From the NCBI RefSeq assembly GCF_000226955.1, contig NZ_AGFU01000009.1, positions 62,001 to 126,000 of the forward strand: a stretch of 64,000 nucleotides of DNA, written 5' to 3'. This document shows, in pieces, positions 26,326 through 34,943 of this stretch. The notes beneath the pieces were generated by a model. That model was given only the letters and a program-made list of their open reading frames with translations, was not told the DNA's origin and searched no databases. The stretch comes from Sphingomonas elodea ATCC 31461. Its GTDB lineage: Bacteria; Pseudomonadota; Alphaproteobacteria; Sphingomonadales; Sphingomonadaceae. Position numbers and translations under genes: made by a program. Within the stretch, counting starts at the first letter, position 1; each line of letters begins with the position of its first letter.

Positions 26326-26419
26326 CAGTGCGGATAAGATCGGGTTAACGGAGCGAGCGTAAGCGGCTAGGTCTCGTTCGCCGGCCGGTTCGGCGTTCAA
26401 CTTGGGGGAACCTTCGCGC

Positions 26420-27358
26420 ATGCGCACATCAGCCGCCCTGTTTCTTCTGGCAATGCTCGCCGCGCCGGGCGCCGTACGGGCGCAGGACGCCGCGGTGAAG
26501 ACCGGCGTGGAAGCGTATGATCGCGGTGACTATGCCGGCGCCCTGCGCGCCTGGCGGCCCCTCGCGGAAAAGGGCGATGCGGACGCACAGTATAATCTGG
26601 GCCAGATCTACAAGCTCGGCCGGGGCGTCCCCGTCGATCTGGCGGAGGCGGAGAAATGGTATCGCCTCGCCGCGCTGCAGGGCCATGAACTGGGCGAGGC
26701 CAATTACGGCATGGTCCTGTTCGAAAACGGCAAGCGCGAGGCGGCGGTGCCATGGCTCGAGCGGGCGGTCGGGCATGGCGAGCCGCGCGCCCAGTATCTG
26801 CTGGGCGTGATGCTGTTCAACGGCGACGGCGTCGCCAAGAACTGGGTCCGCGCCTATGCGCTGATGACCCGCGCCTCGGCCGGAGGGCTGGATCCCGCGA
26901 CCCGCACCCTTGCCCAGATGGAGCAGTATATCCCCTTGGCCGAGCGGCAGGAGGGCAAGGCCCTGGCCGAGCGCTTTGCGAAGAACGAGCACGCGGCCAC
27001 GCTCGCGGCGCCCGCGGCCACGCCCCGGCGCGCCCCGGCGATCAGCGCCGACACCAGCGTCGCGAACGCCCCGCCGGCGCCAGCCCGCAAGGCGGCCGTG
27101 CGGCCCGCGCCGACCAGACCCGCCCCTGCCGCGCCGGTGGCCGCGAGCGGCGCCTGGCGGGTGCAACTCGGCGCCTTTGCCACCCCGGGCAATGCCGAGC
27201 GCCTCTGGCGCCAGGTCCGCCCCCGCTTCCCCGGCCGCCAGCCCTTCTATCCCAAGTCCGGCCAGCTCACCCGACTGCTCGTCGGCCCGTTCGCGTCGAG
27301 GGCGGAAGCCGAAAAAGCCTGTGGCGCGTTGCAGCCCTGCATGGCAGTGCAGCGATAA
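26420..27358 (+). CDS. Secreted Sel1-repeat protein with C-terminal SPOR domain
   Basis: A 312-residue protein with a signal peptide ending VRAQ-DA. Sel1-type repeats run from about residue 30 to 170 (GDADAQYNLGQIYKLGRGVPVDLAEAEKWYRLAA is the clearest). A Pro/Ala-rich linker follows, then a SPOR domain (about 235-312; GAWRVQLGAFATPGNAERLW). It should bind septal peptidoglycan and scaffold other proteins. It is divergent from the ParA-RHH-SPOR operon, giving two SPOR proteins in one cluster. ATG 26420 has GGGGGAA upstream. A MipA-like gene follows after 14 bases. Confidence 0.86.
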   Translation: MRTSAALFLLAMLAAPGAVRAQDAAVKTGVEAYDRGDYAGALRAWRPLAEKGDADAQYNLGQIYKLGRGVPVDLAEAEKWYRLAALQGHELGEANYGMVLFENGKREAAVPWLERAVGHGEPRAQYLLGVMLFNGDGVAKNWVRAYALMTRASAGGLDPATRTLAQMEQYIPLAERQEGKALAERFAKNEHAATLAAPAATPRRAPAISADTSVANAPPAPARKAAVRPAPTRPAPAAPVAASGAWRVQLGAFATPGNAERLWRQVRPRFPGRQPFYPKSGQLTRLLVGPFASRAEAEKACGALQPCMAVQR

Positions 27359-27372
27359 CAGGGAGATATTGG

Positions 27373-28167
27373 ATGCGACGCCTAGTTCTTTCCGCCGGCC
27401 TGCTGCTCGCGACGGCCGTTCCGGCCCAGGCACAGACGAGCGACGACGCATCCGCGCCGCGGCGCTACCGTATCGCGATCGGCGCGCAGGCCGTGCCGAG
27501 CTATCCGGGCGCGGACCACAATGCGGTGCGTCCGCTGTTCGACTTCGCGACCGCCCGCGGCGACGCCCAGTTCGAATATGAAGCCGCCGACGAAAGCCCG
27601 AACATCACCCTGTACGACCGCAGCGGACTGGAAGCGGGCATCGCGATCGGCCTGCAGAGCGCGCGCACCCGACGCCGCGTCGGCGCCGACCTGACCAAGG
27701 TCAGCTTCACCGTCGAGCCCGGGGTGTTCGCCAGCTACTACGTCGCCCCCCAGCTCCGCGCCTATGGCGAGTTGCGCAAGGGCGCGAACGGGCATGGCGG
27801 CGTGGTGAGCATGCTGGCGCTCGACTATATCCAGCGCGATGGCGATCGCTGGCTGGTAGCGGTGGGGCCGCGCGTGAACCTGTCGGACGCGAAGTATCGC
27901 CGGGCCTATTTCGGCGTCACCCAGCGCGACGCGACCGCCGCCGGGATCCCGGTCTATCAGGTCGGCGGCACGGTGGTGCACAGCGTCGGCCTCGCCGCGA
28001 CCGGCCTGCGCCAGCTCACCCGGCGCTGGGGCCTGTACGGCTATCTCGCCTATGACCGGATGACCGGCGACGCCGCGCGTTCGCCGATCACCGAGCGTTT
28101 CGGCGCGAAGAACCAGTTCTCCGGCGGCCTGGCGCTCAGCTACACCTTCGGGCGCGGCGTCCGCTAG
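27373..28167 (+). CDS. MipA/OmpV-family outer-membrane protein
   Basis: A 264-residue protein with a signal peptide ending AQAQ-TS, then a beta-barrel pattern of alternating hydrophobic residues. YRIAIGAQAVPSYPGADH near the N-terminus and GGLALSYTFGRGVR at the end match the MipA/OmpV family. Family members scaffold murein synthases with hydrolases or serve as outer-membrane proteins. Its place 14 bases behind the Sel1-SPOR gene suggests a shared cell-wall role. It ends four bases from the convergent serB. Confidence 0.86.
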   Translation: MRRLVLSAGLLLATAVPAQAQTSDDASAPRRYRIAIGAQAVPSYPGADHNAVRPLFDFATARGDAQFEYEAADESPNITLYDRSGLEAGIAIGLQSARTRRRVGADLTKVSFTVEPGVFASYYVAPQLRAYGELRKGANGHGGVVSMLALDYIQRDGDRWLVAVGPRVNLSDAKYRRAYFGVTQRDATAAGIPVYQVGGTVVHSVGLAATGLRQLTRRWGLYGYLAYDRMTGDAARSPITERFGAKNQFSGGLALSYTFGRGVR

Positions 28168-28171
28168 GTTC

Positions 28172-29050
28172 TTACTCGGTGACCCACTCGGCGCTGGGGA
28201 TGCCCTGGGCATAGAGCAGCGCCGTCAGGTCGCCATGATCGATGCGGGCTCCGGCGGCGGCGGCAACGATCGGCTTGGCGTGATAGGCGACGCCCAGCCC
28301 CGCCTTGCGGATCATCGCCAGATCGTTGGCGCCGTCGCCCACCGCCATGGTCTGCTCGGGCGCGAGGCCCAGCTCCGCCATCGCGCCGAGCAGCGTGGTT
28401 TCCTTGGTGCTGCTGTCGACGATCGGCTTGGTGACGATTCCGGTGAGCTTGCCGTCCTCGATCTCCAGCACATTGGCGATGCGGCGATCGAAGCCGATGC
28501 GCGTGCCGACCGGCTCGGCAAAGCGGGTGAAACCGCCCGAGACGAGGATCGTGTGCGCGCCGCGCGCGCGCATGGTCTTCACCAGCGCGACGGCACCCGG
28601 CATCAGCCGCACGCGCTCTTCGAGGCACTGGTCGATGGCACGCTCGCTCAACCCCACGAGCAGCGCGACGCGCGCGTCGAGCGCGGCGGCGAAGTCCAGT
28701 TCGCCGCGCATCGCCCGCTCGGTCACCTCGGCGATCTGCGGCTTGATGCCGGCATAGTCGGCCAGTTCGTCGATGCATTCGACGGTGATCATCGTCGAAT
28801 CCATGTCGGCGACGAGCAGCTTCTTCTCGCGGTGGGCCTCCACCTGCACGATCACGTCGGCACCGGACACGGCGCCCTCCAGCGCGGTGCGCGCGGCATC
28901 GGGCTGCGCAGCGAAGGGAAGGTCCGCGGCAATGCCTTCGTCCAGCCACCTCCCTGCCCCCGGCGTGCAGCCTGCGGCGGCGAGCTTGCCGACGGCGGCG
29001 TCGACCTGCCCTGACGAAAGACCTTCTGCTATCAGCGTCGCAATGAACAT
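28172..29050 (-). CDS. serB: Phosphoserine phosphatase
   Basis: A 292-residue HAD-family phosphatase. The N-terminal domain (1-75) is an ACT-like regulatory region. The catalytic part has [19 protein letters not shown] (motif I, DxD), [11 protein letters not shown] (motif II) and [20 protein letters not shown] (motifs III-IV). It makes serine from phosphoserine in the last step of the pathway. ATG 29050 has AGGGGAA upstream. The start codon shares bases with that of the divergent miaA: the CATG at 29048-29051 holds ATG on both strands. Confidence 0.96.
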   Translation of the reverse strand: MFIATLIAEGLSSGQVDAAVGKLAAAGCTPGAGRWLDEGIAADLPFAAQPDAARTALEGAVSGADVIVQVEAHREKKLLVADMDSTMITVECIDELADYAGIKPQIAEVTERAMRGELDFAAALDARVALLVGLSERAIDQCLEERVRLMPGAVALVKTMRARGAHTILVSGGFTRFAEPVGTRIGFDRRIANVLEIEDGKLTGIVTKPIVDSSTKETTLLGAMAELGLAPEQTMAVGDGANDLAMIRKAGLGVAYHAKPIVAAAAGARIDHGDLTALLYAQGIPSAEWVTE

Positions 29051-29975
29051 GACTTCCCCTGAATTGCCGCGCGTCGCGCTCATTGCAGGGCCGACGGCCA
29101 GCGGCAAGTCCGCGCTGGCGCTGGCGCTGGCCGAAAAGCATCGCGGCACCGTGATCAACGCGGATTCGATGCAGGTCTATGCCGATCTCCGCATCCTCAC
29201 CGCCCGCCCCTCGGAAGAAGAGGAAGCCCGTGCGCCGCACCGGCTGTTCGGCCATATCGACGGCGCCGAGGCCTGTTCCGCCGCCCGCTGGGCCGCCGAA
29301 GCGCGCGCCGCGATCGCCGAGGCACATGCCGCCGATCGTCTGCCGATCCTGGTCGGCGGCACCGGCCTCTATCTCCGCACGCTGATCGACGGCATCGCAC
29401 CGATCCCGGAAATCGACCCCGCCATCCGCGCCGATGTTCGCGCCCTGCCTGTCGCAGAGGCCCATGCCGCGCTCACCCTCGCCGATCCCGCTGCGGCGGC
29501 GCGGCTGAGCCCCACCGACACCACCCGCGTCGCCCGTGCGCTGGAGGTGGTGCGCGCCACCGGGCGCACGCTCGCCGCCTGGCAGGACCGGCGCGAGGGC
29601 GGGATCGGCGATGCCGTCCGGCTCGCCGCGCTCATCCTGCTGCCCGACCGCGACTGGCTCGGCGCGCGGATCGACCGGCGCTTCGCGATGATGGTCGCGA
29701 CCGCCGACGCCGAGGTTCGCGCACTGCTCGCCCGCACCGACATCCCGGCGGACGCGCCCGTGCTGCGCGCCATCGGCGTGGCAGAGATCGGCCGGCGGAT
29801 TTCGGGGGAATGGAGCGAGGAAATGGCCGTCGCGGCGGGTGCTACGGCAACCCGCCAATATGCCAAGCGGCAATATACCTGGTTCCGCCGCCAGCCCCCT
29901 GGGGGGTGGGAGCCGACGACGGAGACAGATACGTACGAGAATCTCGCACGAATTGAAAGGAAATTATTTCCTTAG
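29049..29975 (+). CDS. miaA: tRNA dimethylallyltransferase
   Basis: A 308-residue Mia[21 protein letters not shown] is the P-loop, [20 protein letters not shown] the substrate motif, [18 protein letters not shown] the core, and [17 protein letters not shown] the C-terminal tRNA contact. It adds the dimethylallyl group to A37 of tRNAs reading UNN codons. ATG 29049 gives the shortest family-like start; in-frame ATG 29043 is possible. Neither has a good ribosome site. Its promoter must lie inside serB. A 17-bp palindrome covers its stop codon. Confidence 0.95.
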   Translation: MTSPELPRVALIAGPTASGKSALALALAEKHRGTVINADSMQVYADLRILTARPSEEEEARAPHRLFGHIDGAEACSAARWAAEARAAIAEAHAADRLPILVGGTGLYLRTLIDGIAPIPEIDPAIRADVRALPVAEAHAALTLADPAAAARLSPTDTTRVARALEVVRATGRTLAAWQDRREGGIGDAVRLAALILLPDRDWLGARIDRRFAMMVATADAEVRALLARTDIPADAPVLRAIGVAEIGRRISGEWSEEMAVAAGATATRQYAKRQYTWFRRQPPGGWEPTTETDTYENLARIERKLFP

Positions 29976-30007
29976 GGGTTGACGCATCATTTTCGTGCGA
30001 GTAGCAG
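29957..30007 (+). promoter_or_regulatory. 17-bp palindrome and candidate promoter of ilvBHC
   Basis: A perfect palindrome (arms AAGGAAAT and ATTTCCTT around one T, 29957-29973) straddles the miaA stop. TTGACG (29979-29984) follows as a possible -35 element, with a weak TAGCAG (30002-30007) 17 bases later. The palindrome is A/T-rich against a GC-rich background and placed like an upstream operator for ilvB. It lacks a T-run, so it is a poor terminator. Confidence 0.4.
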
Positions 30008-30068
30008 CCCCTCTTCGACGGCCTTCTTGCCGTAGCGTACCCCATTTTTACGACGTGTGGAGGCAAAG

Positions 30069-31814
30069 GTGACCGAGAAGAGCGGCGCAGACATCCTGAT
30101 CGAGGCATTGACCGACCTCGGGGTGGAAGTCGTGTTCGGCTATCCCGGCGGTGCCGTGCTTCCGATCTACGATGCCCTGTTCAAGCAGGACCGGATCAAG
30201 CACATCCTGGTCCGCCACGAGCAGGCCGCGACCCATGCCGCCGAGGGCTATGCCCGTTCCACCGGCAAGCCGGGCGTCGTCCTGGTCACCTCGGGTCCGG
30301 GGGCCACCAACGCGATCACGGGCATCACCGATGCGCTGATGGACTCCATCCCGATGGTCGTCATCACCGGCCAGGTCCCGACCGCGCTGATCGGCACCGA
30401 TGCGTTCCAGGAAGCGGACACGGTCGGCATCACCCGCCACTGCACCAAGCACAATTATCTGGTGAAGCGGCCGGAGCTGCTGGGCGCGACCATCCATGAG
30501 GCATTCCACATCGCCACCTCGGGTCGCCCTGGTCCGGTCGTGATCGACATTCCCAAGGACGTCCAGGTCGCGACCGCGCGCTACGAGGCGCCGGGCCCGA
30601 TCCAGCACAAGACCTACCGCCCCCAGACCGAGCCGGAAGCGGCGAAGATCCAGGAAGCGGTGGACATGCTGGCCGCGGCCGAGCGCCCGGTCTTCTACAC
30701 CGGCGGCGGCGTGATCAATTCGGGGCCTGAGGCCACGCGGCTGCTGCGCGAGCTGGCGGCGCTGACCGGCGCACCGGTCACCTCGACGCTGATGGGACTG
30801 GGCGCCCTGCCCGCCTCGTCGGACCAGTGGCTCGGCATGCTGGGCATGCACGGCACCTATGAAGCCAATATGGCGATGAACCAGGCCGACCTGATCATCG
30901 CGGTGGGCTCGCGGTTCGACGACCGCGTCACCGGTCGGCTGGATGCATTCGCGCCGAACAGCCGCAAGGTGCACATCGATATCGATCGCTCCAGCGTGAA
31001 CAAGAATGTCCGCGTCGACCTGCCCATCATCGCCGATTGCGCGCGGGCGCTGGACGCGATGGTCGAGAGCTGGAAGCAGCGCGGCCATCCGAAGCCCGAT
31101 CTCGGCGAGTGGTGGAGCCGCATCCAGGGCTGGCGTGCGCGCCGCTGCCTCGATTTCCCGGAAGGCGGCGAGACGATCATGCCGCAGCGCTCGATCCGCG
31201 CGCTGTACGAGGCGACGAAGCACCGTGCCCCGATCATCACCACCGAAGTCGGCCAGCACCAGATGTGGGCGGCGCAGCATTTCGGCTTCGAGGCGCCGAA
31301 TAAGTGGCTGACCAGCGGCGGTCTCGGCACGATGGGCTATGGCCTGCCGGCGGCGATCGGGGCGCAACTCGGCAACCCCGATGCGCTGGTCATCGATATC
31401 GCGGGCGAAGCGTCGATCCAGATGAACATCCAGGAACTTGCGACCGCTACGCAATATCGGCTGCCGGTGAAGATCTTCATCCTCAACAACGAATATATGG
31501 GCATGGTCCGCCAGTGGCAGGAGCTGACCTACCAGTCGCGCTATTCCGAGAGCTATTCGGACGCGCTGCCGGACTTCGTGAAGCTGGCAGAAGCCTATGG
31601 GTGGAAGGGCATCCGCATCGAGAAGCGCTCCGAGCTGGAAGACGGCATCCAGGCGATGCTGGACCATGACGGCCCGGTGCTGGTCGATTGCCGCGTGGCG
31701 AAGCTGGCCAACTGCTTCCCGATGATCCCATCGGGCGCTGCGCACACCGAGATGCTGCTCCAGGCGAGCGAAGTCTCCGGCGAGATGGACGACGAGGCCA
31801 AGGCGCTGGTTTGA
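30069..31814 (+). CDS. ilvB: Acetolactate synthase large subunit
   Basis: A 581-residue thiamine-diphosphate enzyme that makes acetolactate or acetohydroxybutyrate, first common step to Val, Leu and Ile. FGYPGGAVLPIYDAL and HEQAATHAAEGYAR hold the TPP-activating Glu, and PVVIDIPKDVQ the central domain. In the TPP-metal motif the usual GDG/GDA reads GEAS (IDIAGEASIQMNIQE), a conservative Asp-to-Glu change, followed by the normal NNEYMGMVRQWQE. GTG 30069 is chosen because GGAGG stands seven bases upstream. It leads ilvB-ilvH-ilvC (gaps 47 and 50 bases). Confidence 0.95.
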   Translation: MTEKSGADILIEALTDLGVEVVFGYPGGAVLPIYDALFKQDRIKHILVRHEQAATHAAEGYARSTGKPGVVLVTSGPGATNAITGITDALMDSIPMVVITGQVPTALIGTDAFQEADTVGITRHCTKHNYLVKRPELLGATIHEAFHIATSGRPGPVVIDIPKDVQVATARYEAPGPIQHKTYRPQTEPEAAKIQEAVDMLAAAERPVFYTGGGVINSGPEATRLLRELAALTGAPVTSTLMGLGALPASSDQWLGMLGMHGTYEANMAMNQADLIIAVGSRFDDRVTGRLDAFAPNSRKVHIDIDRSSVNKNVRVDLPIIADCARALDAMVESWKQRGHPKPDLGEWWSRIQGWRARRCLDFPEGGETIMPQRSIRALYEATKHRAPIITTEVGQHQMWAAQHFGFEAPNKWLTSGGLGTMGYGLPAAIGAQLGNPDALVIDIAGEASIQMNIQELATATQYRLPVKIFILNNEYMGMVRQWQELTYQSRYSESYSDALPDFVKLAEAYGWKGIRIEKRSELEDGIQAMLDHDGPVLVDCRVAKLANCFPMIPSGAAHTEMLLQASEVSGEMDDEAKALV

Positions 31815-31861
31815 CCGGAACACGGGTCCGCTCCTGACCGAGCAGGATCGAAGGGGTAGAA

Positions 31862-33447
<1,586 letters not shown>

Positions 33448-33543
33448 TCATTAGCGGAAACTTTAGGTTGCCGGCTGCGCACTAGCATTGCGCGGCCGGC
33501 GGCCTCATTACGGGCATGACGCAACCACCCAAGGGGATTTGTC

Positions 33544-34143
33544 ATGCGCGCTCTCATTGCCCTCGCCCTTCTCGCGACCGCGCCGGTCGCTTTTGCCCAG
33601 GAACTGCCCGGCCAGGCCGACGCCAGCCGCGTTCCCGCCGGCACCTATGTGGTCGACACCGGCCACACCCAGGTCGACTTCACCGTCAACCATTTCGGCT
33701 TCAGCCAGTTCACCGGCCAGGTGGGCGGCACCACCGGCTCGCTGACCATCGACCCGGCCAAGCCGAACGACGCCAAGCTGGACATCACCATCCCGACCAG
33801 CGGCATCGTCACCACCGTTTCGGCGCTGGACAAGCACCTCGCCTCGCCGGACTTCTTCGATTCCGCCAAGTATCCGACGATCCGCTTCGTCTCGACCAAG
33901 GTCGTGGTGAGCGGCACCAAGGCGCAGGTAACCGGCGACCTGACGCTGCACGGCGTCACCAAGCCCGTCACGCTCGAGACCAGCCTGGTCGGCGCCGGCA
34001 CCAACCCGATGATGAAGAAGCTGAACTTCGGCTTCGAGGCGACCACCACGATCAAGCGCAGCGACTTCGGCATGGACAAGTATGTCCCCTTCGTCTCGGA
34101 CGAAGTGAAGCTGCACATCAACGCCGCCTTTTCGGCGAAGTAA
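33544..34143 (+). CDS. YceI-family periplasmic lipid-binding protein
   Basis: A 199-residue protein with a signal peptide ending AFAQ-EL and one YceI beta-barrel (about 33-198). YVVDTGHTQVDFTVNHFGFSQFTG, HLASPDFFDSAKYPTIRF and VTGDLTLHGVTKPVTL are the family blocks. Homologues bind polyisoprenoids or similar lipids and are induced under stress. It has its own 96-base upstream gap after ilvC and is followed by a palindromic repeat. Confidence 0.93.
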   Translation: MRALIALALLATAPVAFAQELPGQADASRVPAGTYVVDTGHTQVDFTVNHFGFSQFTGQVGGTTGSLTIDPAKPNDAKLDITIPTSGIVTTVSALDKHLASPDFFDSAKYPTIRFVSTKVVVSGTKAQVTGDLTLHGVTKPVTLETSLVGAGTNPMMKKLNFGFEATTTIKRSDFGMDKYVPFVSDEVKLHINAAFSAK

Positions 34144-34150
34144 CCTCTCC

Positions 34151-34248
34151 CCGTCATCCCGACGGAAGCCAGGATCCATTCGCCACGCGGCCGCGGCTCG
34201 ATCCGAACCCGACAGGCCAATGGACCCCGGCTTTCGCGGGGGTGACGA
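34151..34248. repeat. Dispersed inverted repeat (CGTCATCCC family), degraded copy
   Basis: The left arm (34151-34180) matches the left arm of the perfect copy at 61388-61417 in 28 of 30 bases. The right arm (34219-34248) is the complementary type with several changes. The 98-base element fits between yceI and the TMEM175-like gene. This is a REP/MITE-like intergenic repeat without coding capacity. Confidence 0.7.
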
Positions 34249-34342
34249 TTTGAGGCCTGGGGCCTCGCTAGACCTAAACCCTTGGTCTAGTTGCCTCCGC
34301 CTCCTGCCTGCGCCACCACGTGGGCAGGCAGGAGGACGGGAC

Positions 34343-34942
34343 ATGCGGGACCAGGAAGGCCGCGACGGCGCCAAGCGGGTAGAGGCATTTTCGGATGGCG
34401 TGATCGCCATCATCGTCACCATCATGGTGCTGGAACTGCACGCCCCGCAGCAGCCCGGCCTCGGCGCGCTGCTGCGGCAATGGCCCGTCTTCCTCGCCTA
34501 TGCGCTCAGCTACGCCTATGTGGCGATCTACTGGGTGAACCACCACCGGCTGTTCCAGTTCGCCACCCGCGCCGGGAACGCGCTGCTCTGGTCGAACATC
34601 GTGCTGTTGTTCACGCTTTCGCTGGTGCCCTTCGCCACCGCGACCCTTGGCGAGCAGCATTTCAGCCGCGAAGCCACCCTCCTCTACATGCTGCTACTGC
34701 TGCTGCCCTCCTTCGCCTATAACTGGCTGCAGCGGGTGATCCGCCGGACGGGCGCGCAGGGCAGCACCGCCCGGACCTATCACCGTCGCACGCTGCGCAA
34801 GGGCACCCTAGCCTGCCTGCTGTACCTCGGCGGCCTCGCGGTCGCGTTCGTCTCGCCGGCGGCGGGCCTTGCCTGTGCGGCGCTGGTCGCGCTGCTCTGG
34901 TGCCTTGCCGACGGCCCGCTCGACCGCCTGTTCGAGCACTGA
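34343..34942 (+). CDS. TMEM175-family potassium channel-like membrane protein (DUF1211)
   Basis: A 199-residue integral membrane protein with about six helices. RVEAFSDGVIAIIVTIMVLEL holds the RxxxFSD signature of helix 1 in TMEM175 channels. YVAIYWVNHHRLF and WSNIVLLFTLSLVPFATATL match helices 2-3. Bacterial homologues are tetrameric K+ channels. ATG 34343 has GGAGG upstream. It ends one base before the convergent TonB receptor gene. Channel activity is known for the family, not shown here. Confidence 0.9.
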   Translation: MRDQEGRDGAKRVEAFSDGVIAIIVTIMVLELHAPQQPGLGALLRQWPVFLAYALSYAYVAIYWVNHHRLFQFATRAGNALLWSNIVLLFTLSLVPFATATLGEQHFSREATLLYMLLLLLPSFAYNWLQRVIRRTGAQGSTARTYHRRTLRKGTLACLLYLGGLAVAFVSPAAGLACAALVALLWCLADGPLDRLFEH

Positions 34943-34943
34943 G

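Noticed and set aside
29995-30072. Possible leader frame before ilvB starting GTG and ending over the ilvB start
   Set aside because: It has only one Leu, three Val and no Ile codons, no clear ribosome site, and no convincing alternative stems; attenuation is not supported here.
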